64,000 nt of DNA from Xanthobacteraceae bacterium (GCA_023954195.1 JAMLIK010000001.1:248001-312000); one strand, 5' to 3'. Positions 42,425-52,130 are shown, counted from the first letter of the stretch. Numbers and translations are program-made. Notes: generated by a model from the sequence alone, not told the origin.

Positions 42425-42880
42425 TCATGCCTTCGCCGTGGCGCCGATCCTGGCCGCGAGGCCGCTGATGGCGAGCCGGTAGCCGTCGATGCCGAAACCG
42501 CACAGACTCGCGAAGGCCGCCCTGGCGATGAACGAATGATGACGAAATTCCTCGCGAGCATAAATGTTGCTGACGTGAACCTCAACGGTGGGGATTTTCA
42601 CCGCCGTCAGCGCATCGTGGAGCGCGATCGAGGTGTGGGAATAGCCGCCGGCGTTGATGATGATCCCCGCCGCCTGCCGGCCGTGAGCCTCGTGGATGAA
42701 GTCGATCAGCTCACCCTCGGAATTGGACTGGCGGCAGTCGGCTTCCAGACCGTAGCGGGCGGCGGTCTCCACGCACAGCCGTTCGACGTCGGCGAGCCGG
42801 GCATGGCCGTAGGTTTCCGGCTCGCGGGTCCCGAGCAGGTTGAGGTTGGGGCCGTTGAGCACGTAAACTGTTCTCGCCAT
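42425..42880 (-). CDS. aroQ: Type II 3-dehydroquinate dehydratase
   Basis: A 151-residue dodecameric enzyme converting 3-dehydroquinate to 3-dehydroshikimate. Clear motifs: [19 protein letters not shown] (catalytic Tyr near residue 24 follows the Arg of the lid), [14 protein letters not shown] (about 54-67), [18 protein letters not shown] with the catalytic His near residue 101 region, and [18 protein letters not shown]. First gene of the aroQ-accB-accC unit; the pairing with fatty acid genes is common in proteobacteria. Confidence 0.96.
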   Translation of the reverse strand: MARTVYVLNGPNLNLLGTREPETYGHARLADVERLCVETAARYGLEADCRQSNSEGELIDFIHEAHGRQAAGIIINAGGYSHTSIALHDALTAVKIPTVEVHVSNIYAREEFRHHSFIARAAFASLCGFGIDGYRLAISGLAARIGATAKA

Positions 42881-43076
42881 CCTTGATCCACGGCAGTGCC
42901 AAAGCGGCGGGCCTGCGCGCCTGGTCCTGGCTTTTATAGGCAGCCTGAACCGCGAGGAAAAGGTCGGGTCTCGGCGTATCCACCCAAACCTTTCATTCGG
43001 CTCAGGAAAATTGACCTTTCCGGCGTAGCGAAGGGGTCGGCGCGCCGCCGACCGGCGAATTCGACAGCGAGCGCGG

Positions 43077-43844
43077 TCAGCAGGTCGCCTTGCCGCAGCG
43101 GGCCATGGCGATCTTCGCCTTCAGCGCGTCGAAGCCGACCGCGCCGACCACCACCTGCTTGCCGACGACGTAGCTCGGGGTGCCGTTCATCCCCATCGAT
43201 TCCGCCAGCTTGAAGTTCTCCTCAAGCGTGGCGCGCACCTCCGGGCTGTTGATGTCCTTTTCGAGCCGCGCCATGTCGAGGCCGGCTTCCTTCGCCGCGG
43301 CCATCGCCCGCGCCTTGTCGGCCTGGCCGCGTCCGCCGAGCAGGCGCTGGTGAAAGTCGAGATACTTCTTGCCGCTCGGGTCCTGCATCCGGACCGCGAC
43401 CGCGACCTGCGCCGCCTCCACCGAACCGGGGCCGAGCACCGGAAATTCCTTCAGCACCACCCGCAGCTTCGGGTCGCTCTTGAGCAGTGCCAGCATGTCG
43501 GCCATGGCGTGCTTGCAGTAGCCGCAATTGTAGTCGAAGAACTCGACCATGCTGACGTCGCCGTCGGGGTTGCCGAGGGTGACGCCACGCGGCGACTTGA
43601 AGATCGTCTGCGCGTGGGTCGCGACCGCCGCGGCATGTTTTTCGGCCTCAGCCTTGGCCTGCCGCCTGCCGAGTTCGGCGGACACCTCCTCAAGGATTTC
43701 CGGGTGCGTCAGCAGGTAGTTCTTGACAATGCCCTCGATCTCGCCGCGCTGCGGCTCGCTGAACGACTGGGCGGAGGCGGCAAGCGGCGCGGCGCCGAGG
43801 GCGAGCGCGAGCAGGGCGGAGGCGAGAGGGCGGCGGAACGGCAT
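43077..43844 (-). CDS. DsbA family thiol:disulfide oxidoreductase (ScsC-like)
   Basis: A 255-residue periplasmic protein. A signal peptide (about 1-25, [14 protein letters not shown]) is followed by an N-terminal helical segment ([21 protein letters not shown]) typical of the ScsC/Com1 subgroup, where it drives oligomerisation, then the thioredoxin fold with the active site CGYC in [17 protein letters not shown] (about 110) and the cis-Pro loop [12 protein letters not shown]. Its gene follows that of the M48 protease by 42 bases on the same strand. Whether it oxidises or isomerises disulphides is not settled by sequence. Confidence 0.88.
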   Translation of the reverse strand: MPFRRPLASALLALALGAAPLAASAQSFSEPQRGEIEGIVKNYLLTHPEILEEVSAELGRRQAKAEAEKHAAAVATHAQTIFKSPRGVTLGNPDGDVSMVEFFDYNCGYCKHAMADMLALLKSDPKLRVVLKEFPVLGPGSVEAAQVAVAVRMQDPSGKKYLDFHQRLLGGRGQADKARAMAAAKEAGLDMARLEKDINSPEVRATLEENFKLAESMGMNGTPSYVVGKQVVVGAVGFDALKAKIAMARCGKATC

Positions 43845-43886
43845 CGGTTGATCCTTCTGGCGAATGTGCGAAAGAATAGCGAGGAA

Positions 43887-45335
43887 TTAGTCGCGCTTCT
43901 CGCCGGGCATCGGCTTGGCGCTGACGATATCGTCGGCCTTCACCCAACCGGGCGTGCCGACGGCGAAACGGGTTTTGGCGCGCGCGGCCAGCCCGCGCGC
44001 CGTCTTGGCGTCGCCGCGCAGGAACGCCGCCTGCGCCGAGGCGAGATCGGCCTCCGCATAGTCGCCCTTCTGGCCGTAGGCCATCGCCAGTTGGGCAAAA
44101 CCCTGCGCGGCCTCGGGCTCCCGCATCAGGGCGCTGCGCAGAATCGAAATCGCCTCGGCAGAATAGGCTTTGTTGTTGGTGGCGACCAGCGCCTGCCCGA
44201 GCAAGATCTGGATCAGCGGGGCTTGATGCGACAGTTGTGCCGCCTTGCGCAGCGGCGCGATCGCCTCGTGCGGCTTGCCGCCCTCCAGCAAGGCTTGCCC
44301 GCGCAGTTCGTAAAAATAGGGATTGTTCGGCTGCTCGCGGATCAGGCCGTCGATCTGGGCCTGCGCCGAGCGCGGGTCGCCGTGCCGATAGGTCGCGATG
44401 GCGCGGGCGTAGCGCGCGGGAAGGCTGGTGTCGGAGAGCGGGTAACGCCGATACACCGTGTCGGGGCGCTCCATGAAACCGGAGGTTTTCGCCCGCATCA
44501 GGTCGTGCCGCGCCTGTAAGGCGGGGTCGTCGGTCTTGTTCCAGTACGGGCTGGTTTTCGCCAGCGCCGCCAGCGCGGCGACGCGGTCGGCCGGCATCGG
44601 ATGCGATTGCAGGTAGGGGTCGGCGCCGCGCGAAGCGAACAGGCTTTCGTCGGTGAAGCGCTGGAACGTCTCGTACATCCCCCGCGCGGATTGGTGCGTG
44701 GCGGTGAGGTAGCGCACGCCGGCGCGATCGGCGTTCTCCTCCTGCTGGCGCTGGTACGACAACAGGTTGCGGCGGATCATCTCCTGCGGCGCGGCGATCG
44801 CCGCCATGCCGGCGTTGGTGGCGCCGTTGTTGCGGCCGGCGCCCGCGATCATGGCGCCGGCGCCGAGCAGCATCGCCACGATCATCTGGGTCTGCGCCTG
44901 CGCCAACTGGGTGCGCAGCCTGGAAAGATGACCGCCGGCGAGATGGCCGGTCTCGTGGGCCAGCACGCCGATGAGCTGGTTCGGCGTCTTCGATTGCATC
45001 AGCGCGCCGTAATTGACGAAGATGCGGCGGCCATCGGCGACGAAGGCGTTGAAGCTGGGGTCGTTGATGATCGCGACCTGGATGTTCTGCTTCTCCAGTC
45101 CGGCGGCGCGCAGGATCGGCCTTGTGTAATCGCGCAACAATTGCTCGATCTCGGTGTCGCGCAACAGCGACGGTCCCTTGCCGGCTCTGCTCTCCTGGGC
45201 GCGGGCCAGCATCGGCGCAAACGCCAGCGCGACGCTGAGCGCCACGCCGAAGCGCGCACGCAGGACACGGCGGCGCGGAGCGGCGCGAACGGGCGGCGCG
45301 GCGGGTTTCATCGTTGGTGGGCGTCCGGATTCCAT
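43887..45335 (-). CDS. M48 family metalloprotease with TPR repeats (BepA-like)
   Basis: A 482-residue exported zinc protease. After an Arg-rich start comes a signal segment (about 28-46, FGVALSVALAFAPMLARAQ). The zinc motif is HETGH in LIGVLAHETGHLAGGHLSR (about 126-144), the third ligand is in EENADRAGVRYL. The C-terminal half (about 300-470) is built of TPR-like helices (AQIDGLIREQPNNPYFYELR, KAAQLSHQAPLIQILLGQAL). The arrangement matches BepA/YfgC, which controls outer-membrane protein assembly quality. ATG 45311 is an alternative start. Confidence 0.88.
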   Translation of the reverse strand: MESGRPPTMKPAAPPVRAAPRRRVLRARFGVALSVALAFAPMLARAQESRAGKGPSLLRDTEIEQLLRDYTRPILRAAGLEKQNIQVAIINDPSFNAFVADGRRIFVNYGALMQSKTPNQLIGVLAHETGHLAGGHLSRLRTQLAQAQTQMIVAMLLGAGAMIAGAGRNNGATNAGMAAIAAPQEMIRRNLLSYQRQQEENADRAGVRYLTATHQSARGMYETFQRFTDESLFASRGADPYLQSHPMPADRVAALAALAKTSPYWNKTDDPALQARHDLMRAKTSGFMERPDTVYRRYPLSDTSLPARYARAIATYRHGDPRSAQAQIDGLIREQPNNPYFYELRGQALLEGGKPHEAIAPLRKAAQLSHQAPLIQILLGQALVATNNKAYSAEAISILRSALMREPEAAQGFAQLAMAYGQKGDYAEADLASAQAAFLRGDAKTARGLAARAKTRFAVGTPGWVKADDIVSAKPMPGEKRD

Positions 45336-45416
45336 ATATATGCCCTACCAAACCTTGGATTACGGCGAGACGACGGCACTCCGCCGCCGGCCGTGCCAGA
45401 CGGGGGCAGATCGCGA

Positions 45417-46604
45417 ATGTCCGATACCATGGTCACCGACCGGGCGAAGGCCGCTCTGGCGGCGTCGGCGCGCAGCAATGTTCCACCGTTCATGGTGATG
45501 GACGTGATGGCGGCCGCGGCGGCGATCGAGGCCAGGGGCGGCCATGTCATCCACATGGAGGTCGGGCAGCCTTCGGCTTCCGCGCCGAGGACGGCGCTTT
45601 CCGCCGCGAGGGCGGCGCTGGACGGCGGCCGCATCGACTATACCTCGGCGCTCGGCCTCCCGACGCTGCGGGCCCGGATCGCGCGCCACTATCGCGACAC
45701 CTATGCCTGCGACGTCGATCCGGCGCGCATCGTCGTCACCACCGGCTCGTCCGGCGGTTTCATCCTGGCGTTCCTGTCGATGTTCGAGCCGGGCGATCGC
45801 GTCGCCGTCACCGTGCCCGGCTATCCGCCGTACCGGCACATCCTGACCGCGCTCGGTTGCGAGCCGGTGCTGATCGAAACCCACGGCGACACCCGCCATG
45901 CCCTGACCGGCGAGATGCTGCTCGCGGCCCATCGCAAAGCGCCGCTGAAGGGCGTGCTGGTCGGCAGTCCGGCGAACCCGACCGGCACCATGATGTCACG
46001 CGAGGCCCTGAGCGGGTTGATCGCCGCCGCCGATAGCGCCGGCATCCGCTTCATCTCGGACGAGATCTATCACGGCCTCGACTATGCGTTCCCGGCCGTG
46101 ACCGCGGCGGAGCTGTCATCCGACGCGCTGGTCATCAACTCGTTCTCGAAATACTTTTGCATGACCGGCTGGCGGGTGGGCTGGATGGTGGTGCCCGAGG
46201 GGCTGGTGCGGCCGATCGAGCGCTTGCAGCAGAACCTGTCGATCTCGGTGCCGACGCTGTCACAGATCGCCGCCGAGGCGGCATTCGACGGCCGCGCCGA
46301 GATGGAGGCGATCAAGCACGGCTATCAGGACAACCGGCGCATCCTGATCGAGGGATTGCCGAGCGCGGGCCTGCGCGAGTTCCTGCCGGCGGACGGCGCG
46401 TTCTATCTTTACGCGGATGTGTCGAAATTCACCGACGACAGTCTCGATTTCGCCAAGCGGATGCTGGAGCACGCCCATGTCGCCGCCACGCCCGGCGTCG
46501 ATTTCGATCCGGTTCATGGCCGCCGTTTCGTGCGATTCTGCTACGCGCAGTCGGCGGCCGACATGCGCGAGGCGGTCGAGCGGATCGCGCGCTGGCTGAA
46601 ATAG
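45417..46604 (+). CDS. Pyridoxal-phosphate aminotransferase (class I/II)
   Basis: A 395-residue fold-type I aminotransferase. The cofactor Lys is in NSFSKYFCMTGWRVGWMV (Lys near residue 244). Other marks are GSSGGFILAFLSMFEPGD (phosphate-binding loop, about 117), GSPANPTGTMMS (about 182-193), SDEIYHGLDY (about 212-221), and the C-terminal substrate Arg in GRRFVRFCYAQS. Amino acid specificity is not clear; the class includes aspartate, alanine and aromatic enzymes. It is divergent from the M48 gene and convergent with rne. Confidence 0.9.
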   Translation: MSDTMVTDRAKAALAASARSNVPPFMVMDVMAAAAAIEARGGHVIHMEVGQPSASAPRTALSAARAALDGGRIDYTSALGLPTLRARIARHYRDTYACDVDPARIVVTTGSSGGFILAFLSMFEPGDRVAVTVPGYPPYRHILTALGCEPVLIETHGDTRHALTGEMLLAAHRKAPLKGVLVGSPANPTGTMMSREALSGLIAAADSAGIRFISDEIYHGLDYAFPAVTAAELSSDALVINSFSKYFCMTGWRVGWMVVPEGLVRPIERLQQNLSISVPTLSQIAAEAAFDGRAEMEAIKHGYQDNRRILIEGLPSAGLREFLPADGAFYLYADVSKFTDDSLDFAKRMLEHAHVAATPGVDFDPVHGRRFVRFCYAQSAADMREAVERIARWLK

Positions 46605-46623
46605 GGCGCAGCAACACCCGAGC

Positions 46624-46736
46624 GTCATGCCCGGACTTGATCCGGGCATCTATCTTTTTTGAAAAGGATGGATTGCCGGGCCTTTGCCGCGCCGAAGGGG
46701 TTTTGGCCCCGCAGGCGGGTCAAGTCCGGCAATGAC
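46624..46736. repeat. REP-like intergenic palindrome, type B
   Basis: Outer arms GTCATGCCCGGACTTGATCC and GGGTCAAGTCCGGCAATGAC are inverted copies, with GGGCATC and GGATTGCC inside. This is the second common class of extragenic palindrome in Bradyrhizobium-type genomes. It fills the gap between the convergent aminotransferase and rne genes. Confidence 0.8.
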
Positions 46737-46757
46737 TCTTCCTGTAGCCGCCCTGGT

Positions 46758-49700
46758 TCAATTCCCGCCGCCGAAGCGGCGCGACCACCAGCCGGCGCGG
46801 CGCGGCGCGGTTGTGCTCGGCGTTTCGTCCGCGACCGGCTCCGGCGCGGCGGCCGGTTCGACCGGCGCGGGCTCGGGGGCTTGCGCCACCGCGGGCGTCT
46901 CGGCGGGCGTGTCGTGATGCACGAAGCTGACCTTCTCGCGAACGGTCGAGCGGCGACGCGGTTTTCCGGTTTCCGCGGCCGGTTCCGGGGCGGCGGGCTC
47001 GGGCGCGACAGGCTCGGCCATGACAGGCTCGGCTACCGCAGGCTCGGCTACCGCAGGCTCGGGCTCGGCCGCGATCGGCTCGTCGACCTGCGCGGCGGTT
47101 TCGAACGGCTGATCGTTGCCCGCGTCGGCGGCGGCGACCGGACCATCGAAGTCCGCGACCGCTTCGATCACCTCCGGCGGGGCGGCGGGCGCCAGTTCGT
47201 CGGCGATCGATGCCGCGAGTCCATCCTCGGATGCGCCGTCATCGGCCGACCCGCGTCGGCGGCGGCCACCGCGACGTCCGCGACGGCGCGGGCGACGTTC
47301 GGCCCCCTCGGTCGGATCGTCCGGCGCCTCGATCTCGGATTCGCTCTCCGCGTCCTCGCCACGGTCGCCGACCATCTCGGCGACCTGCGCGGCGTCGTCG
47401 GTCTCGCTGGCGGCGACGTCGTTGTCGTTGTCGCTGTGCGCCGCCTCGTGATCGCGGCTGTCGCGGCCGCGCCGCCGGCGCCTGCGCCGCCGGCGCTGGC
47501 CGTCACCGGTGGACTCGGTGTCGCTCGCGGCGGTGCCGTCGCTCGCCGCCGGCTCGTCGGTCAGGCCCTCGGTTTCCTCGGTCTCGACTTCCGCCTCGAT
47601 GTCGAACGCGTCGTCGTCCTCGGTGTCCTCGATGGCGGCGGGCGCGGCGCTCGCCTGCGCCGCGAGCAGCGCCTTGGCGGCCTCAAGCGTGTGGACCTGC
47701 TCGCCGCGATCGATGACGAACGATTGCTGGCCGCCCAGCGTCGGATCGGCGAGCACCGACAGCGTCACCTTGAAGCTGGTTTCGAGGTCGCGCAGATGCG
47801 CACGCTTGTGATTGAGGACGTAGATCGCGACGTCGTTACGTGTGCGCACCGTGAGGTTGTGGGTTGCGCCCTTCATCAATATTTCCTCAAGGTTGCGCAG
47901 CACTTGCAGCGCCACCGAGGAGACCGAGCGGATGTGGCCGCTGCCGCCGCAATGCGGGCAGGGCTCGGTCGAGCTTTCGAGCACGCTGGCGCGGATGCGC
48001 TGGCGCGACATCTCCAAGAGGCCGAAATGCGAGATGCGGCCGACCTGGATGCGGGCGCGGTCCTGCCGCAGGCAATCGCTGAGCTTGCGTTCGACGGCGC
48101 GGTTGTTGCGGCGCTCGTCCATGTCGATGAAGTCGATGACGATGAGGCCGGCAAGGTCGCGCAGCCGCAACTGCCGCGCCACTTCCTCGGCGGCTTCGAG
48201 ATTGGTCTTGAGCGCGGTGTCCTCGATGTGGTGCTCGCGGGTCGAGCGCCCGGAGTTGACATCGATGGAAACCAGCGCCTCGGTCTGGTTGATGACCAGA
48301 TAGCCGCCGGACCTGAGCTGCACGATCGGCGTGAACATCACGTCGAGCTGGCTCTCGACGCCCATCCGCGAGAACAGCGGCTGGCCGTCGCGATACGGCT
48401 TCACGACGCGGACGCTTGAGGGCATCAGCATCTTCATGAAGTCGCGCGCCTCGCGGTAGCCGGCTTCGCCCGCGACCTGGATCTCGTCGATCTCCTTGTT
48501 GAACAGATCGCGCAGCGAGCGCTTGATGAGCGAGCCTTCCTCGTAGACCAGCGTCGGCGCCTGCGAGCGCAGGGTGGTGTCGCGGACGGTTTCCCACATC
48601 CGGATCAGATATTCGAAGTCGCGCTTGATCTCCGGCTTGGTGCGCGAGGCGCCGGCGGTGCGCAGGATGATCCCCATGCCTTCCGGCACGTCGAGGTCCT
48701 GCACCACTTCCTTGAGCCGCGAGCGGTCCTGCGCCGAGGTGATCTTGCGGCTGATGCCGCCGCCGCGCGCGGTGTTGGGCATCAGCACGGCGTAGCGTCC
48801 GGCCAGCGACAGGTAGGTGGTGAGCGCCGCGCCCTTGTTGCCGCGCTCCTCCTTGACCACCTGCACCAGCATCACCTGGCGGCGCTTGATGACTTCCTGA
48901 ATCTTGTACTGGCGGCGCGGGCGGAAGGCGCGCTCCGGCATTTCCTCCAGCGCGTCGTCGCCGCCGACCGATTCGACGATGTCTTCCTCGGCGTCGTCGC
49001 CGTCGTCATCCTCGTCGTCGCTGGCCTCGTCATGATCGTGGTGCGCGTCGTCGTCGTGATGCGCGTCGTCGTGGTCATGCTCCGCGTCGCCATGGAAAGC
49101 GTCGGCGGGGGCGACTTCGTCGTGATGCGCCACCGGCTCGTCCTGCGCCGCGACGATGTCGGCGTGTTCGGCCGCCGCCACGTCCTCGGAAGCCGCGGCC
49201 GCAGCCTCAGCCCGCGCGGCGTCTTCATCAATGCTCGGCGCAGGAGCGCTTTCCGGCTCCGCCTCGACCACCGGCTCCGGCGCTGCGAACAGGTCGGGCG
49301 TCGCGAAATCGCTTTCGGCCGGCGCGGCGTTCGGCTGCTCCGGGGCAACCTCGTCATGGTCGCCGCCATGATCCACGGCGGCGGCAACGTGCTCGGCATC
49401 CGCGGACGGATGGAGCGGAGCCTCGCCGATTTCGGCTGTCGTCGCGCCATAGTCCGCGATCCGGGCCGGATGCTCGGCGTCGGCAATCTCGATTACCTCG
49501 CTCTGCACCCGCTCGCCGCTGGAGCGGCGGCGCGAATTGCGATGGCGCGAGCGGCGGCGCGACGAGCGATGCTCGGTTTCTTCCTCGGCCTCGCGATGGG
49601 CGCGCTCCTCGGCCTCGATCAGGGCCTGCCGGTCGGCGACCGGAATTTGATAGTAGTCGGGATGGATCTCGCTGAAGGCCAGGAAGCCGTGGCGGTTGCC

Positions 49701-49886
49701 GCCGTATTCGATGAACGCCGCCTGTAGCGACGGTTCGACCCGTGTGACTTTGGCGAGATAGATATTTCCGCGGAGTTGCTTGCGTTGCGCGGACTCGAAA
49801 TCGAATTCCTCAACGCGGTTGCCGCGAACCACGACCACCCGAGTTTCCTCCGGGTGGGTCGCATCGATCAACATCTTGTTTGGCAT
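46758..49886 (-). CDS. rne: Ribonuclease E
   Basis: A 1042-residue endoribonuclease that starts mRNA decay and processes stable RNAs. An S1 domain begins near residue 36 but is split by an acidic insertion of about 240 residues (roughly 95-335) with runs such as HDHDDAHHDDDAHHDHDE. The catalytic core follows, with SIDVNSGRST, VIDFIDMDERRNNRAVERKL (metal-binding Asp residues) and the zinc link CPHCGG. The C-terminal half is disordered, Ala/Pro/Glu-rich with repeats (EPAVAEPAVAEPVMAEP) and Arg-rich patches ([12 protein letters not shown]) for RNA or degradosome contacts. ATG 49886 gives the conserved MPNKMLIDATHPEETRV start. Confidence 0.95.
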   Translation of the reverse strand: MPNKMLIDATHPEETRVVVVRGNRVEEFDFESAQRKQLRGNIYLAKVTRVEPSLQAAFIEYGGNRHGFLAFSEIHPDYYQIPVADRQALIEAEERAHREAEEETEHRSSRRRSRHRNSRRRSSGERVQSEVIEIADAEHPARIADYGATTAEIGEAPLHPSADAEHVAAAVDHGGDHDEVAPEQPNAAPAESDFATPDLFAAPEPVVEAEPESAPAPSIDEDAARAEAAAAASEDVAAAEHADIVAAQDEPVAHHDEVAPADAFHGDAEHDHDDAHHDDDAHHDHDEASDDEDDDGDDAEEDIVESVGGDDALEEMPERAFRPRRQYKIQEVIKRRQVMLVQVVKEERGNKGAALTTYLSLAGRYAVLMPNTARGGGISRKITSAQDRSRLKEVVQDLDVPEGMGIILRTAGASRTKPEIKRDFEYLIRMWETVRDTTLRSQAPTLVYEEGSLIKRSLRDLFNKEIDEIQVAGEAGYREARDFMKMLMPSSVRVVKPYRDGQPLFSRMGVESQLDVMFTPIVQLRSGGYLVINQTEALVSIDVNSGRSTREHHIEDTALKTNLEAAEEVARQLRLRDLAGLIVIDFIDMDERRNNRAVERKLSDCLRQDRARIQVGRISHFGLLEMSRQRIRASVLESSTEPCPHCGGSGHIRSVSSVALQVLRNLEEILMKGATHNLTVRTRNDVAIYVLNHKRAHLRDLETSFKVTLSVLADPTLGGQQSFVIDRGEQVHTLEAAKALLAAQASAAPAAIEDTEDDDAFDIEAEVETEETEGLTDEPAASDGTAASDTESTGDGQRRRRRRRRRGRDSRDHEAAHSDNDNDVAASETDDAAQVAEMVGDRGEDAESESEIEAPDDPTEGAERRPRRRGRRGGRRRRGSADDGASEDGLAASIADELAPAAPPEVIEAVADFDGPVAAADAGNDQPFETAAQVDEPIAAEPEPAVAEPAVAEPVMAEPVAPEPAAPEPAAETGKPRRRSTVREKVSFVHHDTPAETPAVAQAPEPAPVEPAAAPEPVADETPSTTAPRRAGWWSRRFGGGN

Positions 49887-50375
49887 CGGAAAGCTCTTGG
49901 CGGCGGAGGACGCGCGGGGCGGCTGGCACAAAGGGCGCAACCGGGAAGCGCGACGGTCCACCTGATTCGGGGGTGAGGGGAAGGCCAAAACGAAAACCGC
50001 TGCGCTGTTCCGGAACCGGGGCGAACGCCATGCACCGCGCGTCGCTCATGCGTCGCGTCGGCGAGGTGGTCGCGAAAAATCCGGCCGGAGTTACAGTCTG
50101 GCGCATCAAGCGTCGGCCCGTCTGAACAGGTTGGCGGCGCAATGGCGCCGCCTTGTTGGCGCTGACGGGCCGACACAACGCCACGATTTTGAAAGGCGCC
50201 TGTCAGCTATCGCATATTGCAGCCGTGCGGCCGCGATAACCGATCACGTTGGGTCCCCGATCAGGCTGTGTCAAAGACCTGTCCCTGGGTCAAAAACGCC
50301 GGGACCGGCTCCGCTCGGACTGACCGCCGCTCCGGATCGGCCGCGCAAGGCGCTGACCGTGGGAGGAGGTGGCAA

Positions 50376-50495
50376 ATGACGCTGGAAGCGCTCGTTCCCC
50401 CCAATCGGGTGGCTAGAGGCGATCCGGCGTGCTCCGGGAGGTTGAACGCGACGCAACCGGGAATTTATACCGTCAACTCCGGTTACATACGTTGA
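50376..50495 (+). CDS. Possible 39-residue small protein
   Basis: MTLEALVPPNRVARGDPACS followed by 19 more residues. The frame has a near-ideal ribosome site, GGGAGGAGG at 50361-50369, six bases before the ATG. No known family, no signal peptide or membrane helix. The strong ribosome site is the only support. Confidence 0.3.
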   Translation: MTLEALVPPNRVARGDPACSGRLNATQPGIYTVNSGYIR

Positions 50496-50561
50496 TTGAC
50501 GGTCGCATGCAAGGGAAGCGTCACGTCGGCGCAACAGCGCGTGAAAATTGGAAACGGGCAG

Positions 50562-50577
50562 TTAAGCTCCGATTAAC
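50562..50577 (+). promoter_or_regulatory. CtrA-type binding site upstream of amiC
   Basis: TTAA-GCTCCGA-TTAAC matches the full CtrA consensus TTAA-N7-TTAAC exactly. It lies about 25 bases before the amiC start, where CtrA could activate or repress the promoter. CtrA times cell-cycle and division genes in alphaproteobacteria. Confidence 0.7.
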
Positions 50578-50601
50578 CGCGTCGTCCTATTGCGGTATTT
50601 G

Positions 50602-51915
50602 ATGCAGCTCGGAGGCTGGAATTCATTGGCGGGCCGCGCAAATCGTTACCTTTCGTCCTGGGCCGTCGCGCTGTTCGCGGCGATGACCGTAGCCTGCGCC
50701 GGATCGGCGTCGCTGGCCGCCGGCGATGCCGCCGTCGCCCAGACCGCGGCGGTGGAACCGTTCCCGGTCGCGTCCGACGTTCGGCTGGCGGGCGACGGCA
50801 AGCAGACCCGATTCGTGCTCGACCTCGATCGCAAGATCGATCTGCGGGCCTTCGTGCTCGGCCATCCGGCGCGCGTGGTGGTCGATATTCCACAGGTCAC
50901 GTTCAAGCTGCCCGACGATATCGGCCGCAAGGGGCGCGGCTTAATCAAGGCGTTCCGCTATGGGCTGGTGATGCCGGGCGGATCGCGGCTGGTGTTCGAC
51001 CTCTCCGGGCCGGCGAAGATCGAGAAAGCCTATGTGCTCGACGCCGCCAACGGCCAGCCGCCGCGGCTGGTGGTCGAATTGGCCGCGACCGACAGCGCGG
51101 CCTGGGCCGAACTGGTCGAGTCGGCCGATAAGGGAACCGGCGCGGAGCTGCGCCCGACCCAGCCGCCGGCCACCGTTGCGGCGGACGTCGCGGAACCCGC
51201 CGACAGGCGGCCGGTCGTGGTGATCGACCCCGGCCATGGCGGTCTCGACAACGGAACCCAGGCGGCGAGCGGCGAGACCGAGAAGGCCATCGTGCTGGCG
51301 TTCAGCCTGGCGCTGCGCGACCGTCTCGCGGAAAACGGCAAGTACCGCGTGGTTCTGACCCGCGACGACGACACCTTCATCCCGCTCGGCGATCGGGTGA
51401 AGGTCGCGCGCGGCCACAACGCGGCGCTGTTCGTCTCGATCCACGCCGATGCGCTGCCGCGCCGCGAGGGCGACGCGCAGGGCGCGACGGTCTACACCCT
51501 GTCCGACAAGGCGTCTGACGCCGAGGCGGAGCGGCTCGCGGAGTCGGAGAACAAGGCGGACGCCATCGGCGGCGTCAACCTCACCGAGGAGCCGACCGAG
51601 GTGGCCGATATCCTGATCGACCTGGCCCAACGCGAGACCCGGACCTTTTCCAACCGTTTCGCCAGCGCCCTGATCGGCGAGATGAAAGGCACCATGCGGA
51701 TGCACAGGAACCCGCTGAAGTCGGCGGGTTTCAAGGTGCTGAAGGCGCCGGACGTGCCGTCGGTGCTGGTCGAGCTCGGCTACGTCTCCAACAAGGACGA
51801 TCTGAAACTGCTGGTCTCCGATAGCTGGCGCTCGCGCTCGGTGGTGGCGGTGGCGCGGGCCATCGACGGCTTCCTGGCCAAGCGTACCGTCTCGGCCGGC
51901 ACCGGCATGGACTGA
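50602..51915 (+). CDS. amiC: N-acetylmuramoyl-L-alanine amidase
   Basis: A 437-residue periplasmic zinc amidase that cleaves the stem peptide from muramic acid during daughter-cell separation. A signal peptide (about 14-45, WAVALFAAMTVACAGSASLAAG) precedes an AMIN domain (about 50-160, targeting to the division site). The Amidase_3 domain (about 205-425) has VVIDPGHGGLDNGTQ, SIHADALPRREG and VELGYVSNKDDL. A TTG at 50626 with GGAGG upstream is an alternative start that keeps the signal peptide. A CtrA-type site lies upstream. Confidence 0.92.
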   Translation: MQLGGWNSLAGRANRYLSSWAVALFAAMTVACAGSASLAAGDAAVAQTAAVEPFPVASDVRLAGDGKQTRFVLDLDRKIDLRAFVLGHPARVVVDIPQVTFKLPDDIGRKGRGLIKAFRYGLVMPGGSRLVFDLSGPAKIEKAYVLDAANGQPPRLVVELAATDSAAWAELVESADKGTGAELRPTQPPATVAADVAEPADRRPVVVIDPGHGGLDNGTQAASGETEKAIVLAFSLALRDRLAENGKYRVVLTRDDDTFIPLGDRVKVARGHNAALFVSIHADALPRREGDAQGATVYTLSDKASDAEAERLAESENKADAIGGVNLTEEPTEVADILIDLAQRETRTFSNRFASALIGEMKGTMRMHRNPLKSAGFKVLKAPDVPSVLVELGYVSNKDDLKLLVSDSWRSRSVVAVARAIDGFLAKRTVSAGTGMD

Positions 51916-52130
51916 CCGGGAAACCGTGGCCACGAGGCCGCGCCCTTGGAAAAACAATCGGCGTCCCGGACTGTTTTTGGCCTCAAGCCCTAGTTTGGAC
52001 ACAGCCGCCGCCCTATAGAAGCCGGCATCGGGTGCGACAGAATCGACCGGTCGGGACGAGGGGCGGGAAGGCTCGCGTTCCATCTGCGCGGGCACCGAGC
52101 CACAGAACGGGTCAAAACGGATCGTCGAGA

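Larger units (their letters stand above)
49887..50601. other. Long leader region between divergent rne and amiC
   Basis: About 0.7 kb without a confident gene. The part next to rne is probably its 5' untranslated leader; RNase E genes are commonly autoregulated through such leaders, but no specific conserved element was recognised. It also holds a 39-codon frame with a strong ribosome site (50376) and the CtrA-type site in front of amiC (50562). Confidence 0.5.

Noticed and set aside
46600..46740. Insertion sequence end or transposon remnant.
   Set aside because: No transposase sequence or target duplication; the structure is that of an extragenic palindrome.
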